Of a stretch of DNA of 64,000 nt, positions 26,275 to 34,420 are shown piece after piece (the first letter of the stretch is position 1; the number at the start of each line of letters is the position of its first letter). Position numbers and translations under genes: made by a program. The notes beneath the pieces were generated by a model that ran no database searches, was not told the origin of the DNA, and saw nothing but the letters and a program-made list of their open reading frames with translations. Origin of the DNA: JANQPA01 sp964628385 (GTDB lineage: Bacteria > Bacteroidota > Bacteroidia > Chitinophagales > Saprospiraceae); assembly GCA_964628385.1 (NCBI GenBank), contig CAZVOD010000010.1, positions 1-64,000 on the forward strand, in the 5' to 3' direction.

Positions 26275-26535
26275 CCTCCGCTCGAAGATAAGCAAAAGAG
26301 TGATAAGTACAATAATAAGCTTACAAAATTAAGTGCCAGAAAATTACAGGTACTGGATGGGCTCAGCTACAAATTGATAGCTGACAGGCTGAAAGTTTCT
26401 CCAACTACCGTTCCGGTTCATATTAGAAATATCTACAGGAAGATACAAATAAATAGTAAATCAGAAGTGATAACAATTTACTACAAAGGCCTATTTATTT
26501 GTCTTTTTTTAGGTGTTTTTGTAGATATTCTTTAA
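26275..26535 (+). pseudogene. Relic of a LuxR-type HTH regulator (3' end)
   Basis: The plus strand is open from 26275 to a TAA at 26533-26535. Residues encoded at 26320-26480 read LTKLSARKLQVLDGLSYKLI, then ADRLKVSPTTVPVHIRNIYR and KIQINSKSEVI, a near-complete GerE/LuxR DNA-binding domain as found at the end of NarL-type response regulators. The receiver domain and start codon are absent, and TVP replaces the usual TVR. The 3' tail runs into the end of the convergent potassium-channel gene. Confidence 0.7.
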
Positions 26536-27580
26536 AACTATTTAACTGCTGGTGGTCACCCAGAATTATAAAACTACTGCCGGGCGTTAAGATAACCGAG
26601 GGAGCCGGGTTAACGACATACTTACCGCCTGAGCTTCTGTAGCCGATGATGTTGACACCTGCTTCTTCCCGGATAGACATCTCCATGATAGATTTTCCTT
26701 TCCAGTTGCTGGGCAACTCATCGTAGGTCATTTCTTCAAAACTAATATCAGATTGGTATTCCATGGTGAGCAATGAAAAGAACTCTACCGCGCCGGGTTT
26801 GCTGACCAGGGTGGCCATATAAAATCCGCCTAATTTCTCCGGCATCACCACGTGGTTAGCACCTGCCAAAAGGAGCTTCTTTTCTGATTTCTGTTCCTTG
26901 GCCCGACTGATGATATTGATTTTGGGGTTGAGCTGGCGAGCGGTTAGCACCGTAAATACATTATCAGTATCATTGGGCATGGCCGCAATAATGGATCTGG
27001 CTTTTTCAACGCCTGCCTCCAGAAGCGTTTCGTCGTGTGTGGCGTCATCTTGGATGTAAAGAATATCCTCTTCGCTTTTCTGTAGTTTTTCTATTTTTTC
27101 CTGATTCCAATCAATAACAACAAAAGGAATTTGGTGCATAGAAAAATGGTGAGCGATTTCTCTACCATATTTCCCATATCCACAAATAATAATGTGATCT
27201 TTCAGATCTTCAATTCTTGATTTTACATTGTTTTCATGCATTTTCCTGAATATTTCTCCCTGAATAACATAATATGAAAAAACGGCTAATATATATGCAA
27301 AAACAGCGACGTTGACGATGATATATATAGAAGAAAATATCTTGCCCGGGCTCGAGGGTGGCTCTACTTCTGTGTAGCCTACCGTGGAGATAGTAATGAC
27401 TGTCATGTAGAAGGCATCAATCATGCTGTATCTTTCAATAGCTTTGAAGCCAATTATTCCCAGTAGGATATCGCCCATTAATAGTATTAGGGCAAACTGT
27501 ACATTAAGAAAATTACTTGGAATTTTATGCAAAGGCAGGGCCTTTTTCCACTTCATGGCATAGTATTTTTCATAGGACAA
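26495..27580 (-). CDS. Potassium channel with RCK (TrkA-N/TrkA-C) domains
   Basis: A 361-residue two-TM potassium channel of the MthK/Kch type. TM1 is about 27-45, the pore helix and selectivity filter are TVITISTVGYTEV (TVGYT at 66-70) and TM2 about 82-105. A cytosolic RCK-N Rossmann domain follows (IIICGYGKYGREIAHHF; VVIDWNQEK; IQDDATHDETLLEAGVEKA), then TrkA-C from about 275 to the end (GVNIIGYRSSGG, PGSSFIILGD). RCK domains gate the pore through NAD(H), nucleotides or ions. It is upstream of the GCS/CBS gene on the same strand but separated by 465 bp of relic DNA. Confidence 0.92.
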   Translation of the reverse strand: MSYEKYYAMKWKKALPLHKIPSNFLNVQFALILLMGDILLGIIGFKAIERYSMIDAFYMTVITISTVGYTEVEPPSSPGKIFSSIYIIVNVAVFAYILAVFSYYVIQGEIFRKMHENNVKSRIEDLKDHIIICGYGKYGREIAHHFSMHQIPFVVIDWNQEKIEKLQKSEEDILYIQDDATHDETLLEAGVEKARSIIAAMPNDTDNVFTVLTARQLNPKINIISRAKEQKSEKKLLLAGANHVVMPEKLGGFYMATLVSKPGAVEFFSLLTMEYQSDISFEEMTYDELPSNWKGKSIMEMSIREEAGVNIIGYRSSGGKYVVNPAPSVILTPGSSFIILGDHQQLNSFKEYLQKHLKKDK

Positions 27581-27723
27581 GTATTCTTTAATCTTGTTTA
27601 AATTTAGTTGTTCCTGGTTTATTATCAGAGTTGCAAACTGTCATTTTATAGAGAAAGGGTATATATTTTTTTTATTCAAATGACTTTTTAATTTACCTTT
27701 AAATTATATGAAATACAGTTTCC

Positions 27724-29379
27724 ATGTATATAGTTATAGAATACATAAAGCCTTTCCTTTTGTTTCTTTGTCTCATATGCCTGCTGCATCGTTCTCAGGC
27801 CCAAACCTTGAAGGGGCGCCTTTTACTTCAAAACGGACAAACCATATACGGCAAGGAAAAGCCACTAAGTGATGTAAAAGTTACGCTGAATGGGCGAATG
27901 TCTGTCACTAATGCTGGAGGTTTTTTTGAAATAGAAAAAAAACTACAGGAAGAGCTGACTTTTGGGTTGCGTCTTGCTAATTATGAGTGGGTAAATGCCT
28001 TAGCAATTAATGGTGAAGCCGTTTGTAGAAAAGACAATGGACTATTGGTTTTTTATATGGGAAATGCCCGAACGGTATTTAGCAGTTATGCCCGGATTTT
28101 TCAGGAGCTGAATAATGAATGGATAGAAACACAGGAAAAACTGCTTGCGGCGCAGGAAAATACACCCAAAGCTTCAGCTTTAGAAAAGCATTTTGGAATG
28201 GAGGCCGTTGGGGCTGTGGATGCGGTTGATCTACTTACTTTTTTTACTGAAGAGGCAGAGCCAACCCTGGAATATTGGGCAGAAAAATTAGCTCAGATTC
28301 ACCTGGATGGGCAAACAGCAGCGGCGATAAAAGCTTATCAAAGTCTAAAATCCGGTAAAAAGAATACCCTTGAAAAATGGCTGGCCCAAACCAGTGAAGA
28401 TTCTGATATCAAACAAGATTTAGAGTTGGCCTGGTTATTAGCTAATGCGGAGCTTGGAAAAGCGGTTCAGCTCAGTGAAAAATTGGTAGATCGATCACCA
28501 GACGATTTTATAAGAAAGCTAGAGCTAAGGCATTTGTATTGGTTGACGAGACAAGAGCGCAAATTATCCATGCTGGATGTTGAGCTTTTAAATGCTACTT
28601 GTACTGAATATCAGCGGTTTTTGTTACAGTCAACTTTTGCCAGGGCCCACCTGCAAGACAAAGCTTATGCCGATGCCAAAAGTGCATTAGCTATCGCCTA
28701 TAATTTGGGAAAAAAACTTCTGGAGAAGCAGGGCACAGACGAAGTTAAGGCCTTATTTGCCAATTTACTGCTGGATAAGGCGTTCCTGGAGCAATCGGAT
28801 AGTGACAAAAAAACGGCAGAACAATACTATACGCAGGCAGTACAATTGTTGGCGGAACTTGGGCAGCGTCATCCCTACCGCTATGAATCAGATTTGCTAA
28901 AAGCTAAATTATTGCTGGCTTCTTTTTATTTTCTTGAAATGGACAATGCAGCTCGTGCATTTCCTATTTTGAATGGAGCTCTGGTTATTGGACAGCGGCT
29001 GTCCAGGCAGTATCCTCAGTTGTACCTGGATGAAATTGCAGTTATTTATACCTGGCAAGGCGCATTTTACTCAGAATTGAGCCGGCCCGAACAGGCGCTG
29101 GAAGCCTACACGCTTGCTGCCCGATATTTGGAGCTATTGGCCACTCAGAATGGCCAATACTGGAAAGATGCAGTCAATACTAATCTACTGATCAGTCAGA
29201 TTTACTACGAAAAATTGAACAAACAACAAACGACAGAAGCTAAGGACAAAGGCTTGAGCTTTGTAGAGACAGCTACCCAACAGCTGGAAAAGTTGAAAAT
29301 TTATGATAAAGAAGCCTGGATAGAAGCCAGCAACAACCTCAACTTTCTGCGAGATGCATTCAGCTCCTGGAAGCCTTAA
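27724..29379 (+). CDS. Secreted carboxypeptidase-regulatory-like and TPR-like protein
   Basis: A 551-residue exported protein of unknown function. The signal peptide ends HRSQAQ. Residues about 28-85 look like a carboxypeptidase-regulatory-like beta-sandwich (LKGRLLLQNGQTIYGKEKPL, VTLNGRMSVTNAGGFFEIE), common at the N-terminus of Bacteroidetes outer-membrane proteins. Residues about 190-545 are alpha-helical with TPR-like pairs (KAYADAKSALAIAYNLGKKLL, PEQALEAYTLAARYLELLA). It probably works as a periplasmic scaffold. It is divergent from the channel gene and ends at a strong bidirectional terminator. Confidence 0.7.
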   Translation: MYIVIEYIKPFLLFLCLICLLHRSQAQTLKGRLLLQNGQTIYGKEKPLSDVKVTLNGRMSVTNAGGFFEIEKKLQEELTFGLRLANYEWVNALAINGEAVCRKDNGLLVFYMGNARTVFSSYARIFQELNNEWIETQEKLLAAQENTPKASALEKHFGMEAVGAVDAVDLLTFFTEEAEPTLEYWAEKLAQIHLDGQTAAAIKAYQSLKSGKKNTLEKWLAQTSEDSDIKQDLELAWLLANAELGKAVQLSEKLVDRSPDDFIRKLELRHLYWLTRQERKLSMLDVELLNATCTEYQRFLLQSTFARAHLQDKAYADAKSALAIAYNLGKKLLEKQGTDEVKALFANLLLDKAFLEQSDSDKKTAEQYYTQAVQLLAELGQRHPYRYESDLLKAKLLLASFYFLEMDNAARAFPILNGALVIGQRLSRQYPQLYLDEIAVIYTWQGAFYSELSRPEQALEAYTLAARYLELLATQNGQYWKDAVNTNLLISQIYYEKLNKQQTTEAKDKGLSFVETATQQLEKLKIYDKEAWIEASNNLNFLRDAFSSWKP

Positions 29380-29401
29380 TGCTATGGAGCTACCTAAAAT
29401 A

Positions 29402-29462
29402 AAGCAGGAAGGAAGAAACGCTTTCTTTGCTAGAGCCGTTTCTTCCCGGAGCCCTCCTGCTT
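29402..29462. terminator. Nested-stem bidirectional terminator
   Basis: AAGCAGGA (29402-29409) pairs with TCCTGCTT (29455-29462), and inside it GAAGAAACG (29412-29420) pairs with CGTTTCTTC (29437-29445). The structure lies between convergent genes and overlaps the TAA of the minus-strand gene. Confidence 0.65.
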
Positions 29463-31182
29463 ATTGAGCTGCTGCCTTTCTGGCAATAACGATATATCGA
29501 GTTGAAGGACAACTATCGGCCCATTCTGAAATTGGTTGTAAGCTCACGGCGTCAAATAAGTCTACCTGGCCATCAAAAGCTTTTTCAAAATAATAACGGA
29601 TTCGATTGATAGGAGGCAAAAAGCGCCTGTGTTTGCCCGCGTAAGAAATACGTAGTTTATCGGAAGCCTGGATATTGATAATTTCACTCTGTTGAAAAAC
29701 ACTTCCTCCTTCCTCTATTAATTCAGGTGTTCTTAGTGATATGGTTTGTTGATCTTCTGAAATAATCACATTAGGATACCAGCGGATATGGTCCGGAGTA
29801 ATAAAATCTCCAAGAAAATAACCTCCCGGCTTAATGATAGCAGCAGTTTTGACTATAGCTTCCTCTAATTGTCGGTTATTGATGTAGTGAAACACATTGA
29901 GACCACTGTAGGCAACATCCCAAAGACGAACGGCCGGATCTAGAGTCAGCACATCACCTACTTCAGCATGGATGCGTTGCTGGGCTTCTTCTATCATGGC
30001 AGCAGAAATATCTATACCATAAAGGTTCTCTTTCGGTATGGAGAGTTGCTTGATCATATATTCTTCTACCAGACCGGTCCCGCAACCTATTGAAAGCACA
30101 CTTTTGTCGGAGAAATCCATATCGGTATGCACTTTGAAAAAGTGAAGATAATTTCCCATAAAACCATTCAGGCATGGCTTACAAATTACTTCATCATAAA
30201 GGCTGGCATATTGATGGAATTGATCGCCAGCGTTCTCATCACTTAGTGTCTTGTCTTGTAATTTAGCGGCTTCTTTCAATTCCCAATTTAAAATACGCCA
30301 AAATACTGAGTTGTTTTGGTGTCCATTTTGATCCGTGCTTTCATCCAGCACTTCTAATAGGCGGGTAATATTTTGAGGAGCCATGAAATCAGCGATGATG
30401 TCATTCAGATCTCTTTCGCTACTGATTTGGTGCTGTTCCATTTTCATTAGACGTCGAATGAGCTCTACCATGTGTCGCAGACGCGTGGGATAATCTCCTT
30501 TGGGCCCTTCCTCCAGCTTTTTTATCCCGGAAGCGGGTAATGCAAAAAATACGCCTCCATCGACACGTTGGATGGTTCCGTTTTCCAGGTCAAAAACGCG
30601 AGCGTCACCGGTTACATTATCTATATCTTCAGGTTCACCATATACATGTAAGCTTATAAAGGATTGGTCGCTGGTGGCGTTCCCCATTTGATGTACCAGG
30701 TTATGATGCACGCCAACTGCTTCTCTGGGGTTCATTTGCCATCTGGCCAGGGTGTGAATAACTCCGTCTTCCACCCGGAATGTTGCATGCTCAGCGGGGC
30801 CAAAAGTCTGAACGGCGCCCCACTGTGTATGGCCGTGATCATGAATGGTGGAAAAATCTCCGGGGCACCAGGACATAACCATGATTTCAAAATTATCTCC
30901 TTTATAAACAAGGTTTCGACCATAGCTGTCTTCAATGGGATGCTCAAAGTCCGCCCAGTTCATTATATCGTCCAATGTCACCTGGGCTTCCAATATGGCT
31001 TTACGCATTTCCGAAGGTTTCAAATGGCGGTTAGATTCCAGTTTTTCTGCAATGTAAGCTAATGATGAGGGTAATTCATTCTTGCTTTGTGCAGGGATAG
31101 GTCTGGTCATCTGGTTCATATAGTTCCGTGTTTGAATGTTAGTGGAAAAACGGTTAATACTTTTCCAGGGATAAAAATCCAT
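29461..31182 (-). CDS. Cysteine dioxygenase-like / SAM methyltransferase fusion
   Basis: A 573-residue two-domain protein. Residues about 60-220 are a cupin of the cysteine dioxygenase type: iron ligands His114 and His116 in STIHDHGH, a third His in VGVHHN (159/160), and the Ser-His-Tyr triad as SLHVY (177-181). Trp121 replaces the Cys that forms the Cys-Tyr cofactor in mammalian CDO. A helical linker (220-320) leads to a class I methyltransferase with motif I VLSIGCGTG (362-370) and VAYSGLNVFHYI. It probably oxidises a small thiol and methylates a related molecule; the substrate is unknown. An internal start at 31119 (MNQMTRP) is also possible. Sulfur-related genes lie downstream across the divergent region. 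Confidence 0.78.
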   Translation of the reverse strand: MDFYPWKSINRFSTNIQTRNYMNQMTRPIPAQSKNELPSSLAYIAEKLESNRHLKPSEMRKAILEAQVTLDDIMNWADFEHPIEDSYGRNLVYKGDNFEIMVMSWCPGDFSTIHDHGHTQWGAVQTFGPAEHATFRVEDGVIHTLARWQMNPREAVGVHHNLVHQMGNATSDQSFISLHVYGEPEDIDNVTGDARVFDLENGTIQRVDGGVFFALPASGIKKLEEGPKGDYPTRLRHMVELIRRLMKMEQHQISSERDLNDIIADFMAPQNITRLLEVLDESTDQNGHQNNSVFWRILNWELKEAAKLQDKTLSDENAGDQFHQYASLYDEVICKPCLNGFMGNYLHFFKVHTDMDFSDKSVLSIGCGTGLVEEYMIKQLSIPKENLYGIDISAAMIEEAQQRIHAEVGDVLTLDPAVRLWDVAYSGLNVFHYINNRQLEEAIVKTAAIIKPGGYFLGDFITPDHIRWYPNVIISEDQQTISLRTPELIEEGGSVFQQSEIINIQASDKLRISYAGKHRRFLPPINRIRYYFEKAFDGQVDLFDAVSLQPISEWADSCPSTRYIVIARKAAAQ

Positions 31183-31311
31183 AAACCGTATGATGATTTG
31201 GCAATGTATTAACCTACTTTGTTATGTTTTTATGAAAATCAATGTAAAAATATTAAAAAAAATCATGCCTACGGAGGGGGGGGCTGTAATATTTAATAGG
31301 AATTTCATCTT

Positions 31312-31325
31312 GTGATATACATCAC
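31312..31325. promoter_or_regulatory. Crp/Fnr-like operator
   Basis: GTGATATACATCAC has inverted half-sites GTGAT/ATCAC four bases apart, the geometry of Fnr (TTGAT-N4-ATCAA) and Crp (TGTGA-N6-TCACA) sites. It lies 130 bp upstream of the dioxygenase/methyltransferase gene and upstream of thioredoxin. A Crp/Fnr regulator is encoded at 59383-60045; that it binds here is an inference. Confidence 0.5.
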
Positions 31326-31511
31326 TGTATATCCGGCCTAAGCTTTTCACTTTTGTACCAGATTAAAAGTACAACTGCTAAATGGCTCGTTGTCTCGGTC
31401 GGGACATCTGCGATCTAAACAAAAGTTAAGAGTAGAAAGGTTGTATAGTTGATTAGGTAAAGCATTAGTGAATAGAGTTATAAAAAAAGCTAGGGAATAT
31501 ATCGCTTTTTT
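31326..31511 (+). ncRNA. Possible structured small RNA or leader
   Basis: Downstream of the Crp-like site the plus strand shows the hairpin TGTCTC-GGTC-GGGACA (31391-31406), then AAAAAAGC (31483-31490) pairing with GCTTTTTT (31504-31511), a plausible intrinsic terminator. No reading frame fits between. A regulated small RNA of about 150 nt would explain the layout. A second hairpin GTAGCAC/GTGCTAC (31624-31641) follows before thioredoxin. No known RNA family was recognised. Confidence 0.3.
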
Positions 31512-31758
31512 GTGTTCTGGTTATTGAGGCCTCTGGTTTGACATGTTAATAACGTACCTGGATTTTGTCCTTTAGCCTGGAAATAACGATAAAGCAGGTA
31601 CTCACTTTAGAGTTTTTTGTACCGTAGCACTGCTGTGCTACTAAAAATGGCTTTGTGAGCATCTATTTATTGCTGTCTGTTTTCAGATTAAAAAGCAAAA
31701 TCCAAATACGCATTTGTCTTTCGGGGTATTTGGTATAACTTTAACAGACTTAAAAATA

Positions 31759-32070
31759 ATGATTATGAGTAATAAAATATCCTTCACCGAACTAATTAAT
31801 GAAGAAAAGCCCGTATTAGTAGACTTTTCGGCCGAGTGGTGCGGGCCATGTAAAGCTATGGCACCAATTTTACAGCAAGTAGCTTCTGAAGTTGGCGATC
31901 AGGCCAAGATTGTCAAGATTGACGTAGACAAAAATCAGGCATTGGCCGGGCAGTTAAATATTCAGGGGGTTCCCACTTTTATCCTCTACAAAGAAGGAGA
32001 GATCAAGTGGCGTAAGTCTGGCATGCAGTCGGCTGCTCAACTGAAAAAAATCATAGACGCTTACGCTTAA
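31759..32070 (+). CDS. trxA: Thioredoxin
   Basis: A 103-residue cytosolic thioredoxin with the active site WCGPC in VDFSAEWCGPCKAMAPIL, the cis-proline loop GVPTF and the terminal helix MQSAAQLKKIIDAYA. It reduces protein disulfides and can pass electrons to sulfur-assimilation enzymes. The start chosen is the ATG at 31759 (MIMSNKIS), with 31765 equally plausible; an upstream TTG at 31714 was rejected as non-homologous. A strong terminator separates it from the YeeE/YedE genes. Gene symbol is by family; other thioredoxins probably exist. Confidence 0.92.
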   Translation: MIMSNKISFTELINEEKPVLVDFSAEWCGPCKAMAPILQQVASEVGDQAKIVKIDVDKNQALAGQLNIQGVPTFILYKEGEIKWRKSGMQSAAQLKKIIDAYA

Positions 32071-32091
32071 TCAATACTATAGCTGTCGAAT

Positions 32092-32128
32092 CCTCTTTAG
32101 CTGCTCCGAGCGGCTAAAGAGGTTTTTT
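32092..32128 (+). terminator. Intrinsic terminator after thioredoxin
   Basis: CCTCTTTAGC (32092-32101) pairs perfectly with GCTAAAGAGG (32113-32122) and is followed by TTTTTT, a textbook intrinsic terminator. Confidence 0.88.
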
Positions 32129-32163
32129 ATCACATTTTTGGAATAAATAAAAAAAGTAGTAGA

Positions 32164-32757
32164 ATGAAACTGATAAGTAATCCAGGTATGCTTATCGAGC
32201 TGTTACAGCAGCCTTGGCACTGGGCATTTTCAGGGGCAATGATTGCCTTGATTTTATTTCTGATGACATGGATGGGACGTAGCTTCGGAGTATCCACTTC
32301 GTTTAAAGCTGCCTGTACTGCTATGGGAGCAGGAAAGATCAGTAACTTTTTTGATATAGACCTAAAGCAGGAAGGTTGGCGGTTTATGTTTGTTATTGGT
32401 GGATTATTAGGTGGTGTTATAGCTGCTAACTTTTTAAGTTCACCAGAGGCGGTGGATATCTCTGATTCAACCAGAGCGTATCTTTCCAGCGCCGGAATGC
32501 CTTACCCCGAGTCTGACAAGACCGGCCAGGGCTTCATGCCTACACAACTACTCAATTTTACGAGTATTAAAGGCATACTTTTAGCGCTGGGCGGAGGATT
32601 CCTCGTAGGCTTTGGTGCACGCTATGCTGATGGATGTACCTCCGGGCATGCCATAACCGGCTTATCTCATCTACAATTGCCTTCTTTACTTACTGTCATC
32701 GGGTTCTTTATTGGAGGCTTGTTGATGACACATTTTGTATTACCATTTTTACTGTAA
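32164..32757 (+). CDS. YeeE/YedE family sulfur transporter, N-terminal half gene
   Basis: A 197-residue integral membrane protein with about five hydrophobic segments. It carries the family motif GARYADGCTSGHAITGLS with Cys158, plus Cys51 in FKAACTAMG. In E. coli, TsuA (YeeE) is one long chain that imports thiosulfate through conserved cysteines; in Bacteroidetes the transporter is usually split in two short genes as here. The partner starts 19 bp downstream. Nearby thioredoxin and, further away, CysM fit a thiosulfate-use pathway. Confidence 0.85.
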   Translation: MKLISNPGMLIELLQQPWHWAFSGAMIALILFLMTWMGRSFGVSTSFKAACTAMGAGKISNFFDIDLKQEGWRFMFVIGGLLGGVIAANFLSSPEAVDISDSTRAYLSSAGMPYPESDKTGQGFMPTQLLNFTSIKGILLALGGGFLVGFGARYADGCTSGHAITGLSHLQLPSLLTVIGFFIGGLLMTHFVLPFLL

Positions 32758-32776
32758 CTCAAAAGAACACTCTGAC

Positions 32777-33190
32777 ATGAAAAATATATCTTTCTTATCT
32801 GTTGGTATCCTATTTGGAGTAATAATGACCAAATCGGAAGCCATATCATGGTATAGAATTTTTGAAATGTTTCGTTTTGAAAGTTTTCATATGTACGGCA
32901 TCATTGGGACGGCAGTCGTTCTCGGGGCTGTAGTTATCTGGGCCATGAAGCGATTCAATATCAAAACAATTGATGGCCAGTCAGTCAGCTATACACCCAT
33001 GAAGCTCAGCGTGCCGCGCCATATCCTGGCCGGTTCTATATTCGGACTCGGATGGGCTATCACTGGATGCTGCCCCGGGCCAATGTACGTTTTAATCGGT
33101 AATGGCTACTGGATTGCTGGCCTCATTATGGCTGGAGCTATCCTTGGAACTTTCTCCTACGGAATTACCAGAAATCGTTTGCCTCACTAG
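32777..33190 (+). CDS. YeeE/YedE family sulfur transporter, C-terminal half gene
   Basis: A 137-residue membrane protein forming the second half of the split transporter. It contains the second conserved cysteine motif AITGCCPGP (Cys98-Cys99) and three to four membrane segments. The ATG at 32777 gives MKNISFLSVG; an earlier frame opening at 32735 overlaps the preceding gene and adds a charged tail that does not look like a membrane protein. It is followed by a hairpin terminator, so the operon is these two genes. Confidence 0.85.
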   Translation: MKNISFLSVGILFGVIMTKSEAISWYRIFEMFRFESFHMYGIIGTAVVLGAVVIWAMKRFNIKTIDGQSVSYTPMKLSVPRHILAGSIFGLGWAITGCCPGPMYVLIGNGYWIAGLIMAGAILGTFSYGITRNRLPH

Positions 33191-33196
33191 ATAAAA

Positions 33197-33229
33197 GGAT
33201 TGGATAGTGAACTACTCGCTATCTAATCC
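33197..33229 (+). terminator. Hairpin terminator after YeeE/YedE genes
   Basis: GGATTGGATAG pairs with CTATCTAATCC (one G-U pair) around an 11-base loop, starting 7 bp after the stop codon, with CTTCC following. Confidence 0.6.
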
Positions 33230-33542
33230 CTTCCACTCTTTTGCATTGCCTGCCTCTTAAAAATTGTAAATATCCTCACTCTTTTAATAGCTTATTTCAG
33301 GAATCCCCTCCTTTGCCGTATAAATTATTTCATATTAGTTGAAAAATTATCTGATTTCTTCGATAGATAAGAAAAAAGCATTATATTTGAATAAGTAATA
33401 CAATCTTTCCAATCGCTCTTACTGTCAAATCCAATACACTCTGTGTATAATGGGACTTGATTAAAAAAAAATCTACTCTCTGATTTATAGAGATGATTTT
33501 ACGTATAGAAACCTTTTCATTAATAGTTTAAACTACTCAATT
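33230..33542. promoter_or_regulatory. Intergenic region with -7 box for the M57 peptidase gene
   Basis: A 313-bp AT-rich spacer. TATATTTG at 33382-33389 fits the Bacteroidetes -7 box on the plus strand, which would leave a leader of about 150 nt before the ATG at 33543. No gene or RNA family was recognised. Confidence 0.4.
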
Positions 33543-34370
33543 ATGTTTCGTTCTATTTTTACTTTTATTGTGCTTCTAGGTCTAGGAGCTTTCGTTGTTG
33601 GTTGTCAGCAGGAAGAAGCGACTCCAGAAAATGAGATTTCCAGTGATGTACTTAACAAGATTCAGGCTATGGGCTTTAGCACTGAGGGAATTGTTAAGTT
33701 TGGGGAAAACTTCATTGTTGAAACAGATATCCTGATTACTCCTGAATTTCTGGAATCTGGTGCTCAGCCAGGACGTATCCCTGAATTAGAGCAGTATGCT
33801 ACGAACAATCTGGTATCAACCGGTGGATCAAGAACAATTACTATTGGTTATTCAGAGAGTAGATCTTCAAGGTTTAAGCCTCTTTACGATGGTGCTCTGA
33901 GGAATGCAGTAAGTCGTTTTAATAATCTTAACCTGGAAATCAATTTTCAGATTGTAGATGGTGACAATGCTGATATAGCTATCACGAGATTTCCTCCTTT
34001 CTTCGAGTTATTTGGTGTATTGGGTTCTGCTGGTTTCCCTTCAGCTGGAGGTGATCCATTCGGTTCTATTAGCCTCAACGGGGAATTAGACCTGTATTTT
34101 GGAATTGATCAGGCCGGTATCGCCACGATTATCGCTCACGAAATGGGTCATTGCATTGGTTTTCGTCATACCGATTACTTTGATCGCAGCATTAGCTGTG
34201 GTGGAGCAGCTCAAGATGAAGGAGATGGTGGCGTAGGTGCTAATCTTATCCCTGGTACTCCAGCGGGAGCTGACCTGGAAGGTAATGGTAGCTGGATGCT
34301 GGCTTGTACTGATGGAAGCAATCGTCTTTTCACTACCTTTGATAAAGTAGCATTAGATTTCTTGTACTAG
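33543..34370 (+). CDS. M57-like zinc metallopeptidase lipoprotein
   Basis: A 275-residue lipoprotein: the signal ends FVVGC (Cys21) and the mature part starts acidic. The metal site is HEMGHCIGFRH, residues 199-209, fitting the metzincin pattern HExxHxxGxxH with Glu200 as catalytic base, and the following TDYFDRSISCGG is characteristic of the Bacteroidetes Peptidase_M57 (HEIGH) family. A pro-like region (25-95) precedes. It is probably secreted or surface-anchored and degrades protein. It is convergent with a second secreted peptidase gene and shares a terminator with it. Confidence 0.85.
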   Translation: MFRSIFTFIVLLGLGAFVVGCQQEEATPENEISSDVLNKIQAMGFSTEGIVKFGENFIVETDILITPEFLESGAQPGRIPELEQYATNNLVSTGGSRTITIGYSESRSSRFKPLYDGALRNAVSRFNNLNLEINFQIVDGDNADIAITRFPPFFELFGVLGSAGFPSAGGDPFGSISLNGELDLYFGIDQAGIATIIAHEMGHCIGFRHTDYFDRSISCGGAAQDEGDGGVGANLIPGTPAGADLEGNGSWMLACTDGSNRLFTTFDKVALDFLY

Positions 34371-34384
34371 ATCAAAAAAAGAGG

Positions 34385-34411
34385 GAGGTATAAAACGCTA
34401 TTTTATACCTC
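34385..34411. terminator. Bidirectional terminator between two peptidase genes
   Basis: GAGGTATAAAA (34385-34395) pairs with TTTTATACCTC (34401-34411) around CGCTA. Outside, AAAAAAAG and CCCTTTTT give T-rich tails in both directions. Confidence 0.82.
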
Positions 34412-34420
34412 GCTCCCTTT

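Noticed and set aside
31714..31758. Upstream TTG start for thioredoxin
   Set aside because: The extra residues do not belong to the thioredoxin fold and no ribosome site precedes them.
32735..32776. Upstream start for the second YeeE/YedE gene
   Set aside because: It overlaps the first gene and adds a polar tail not expected for this membrane family.
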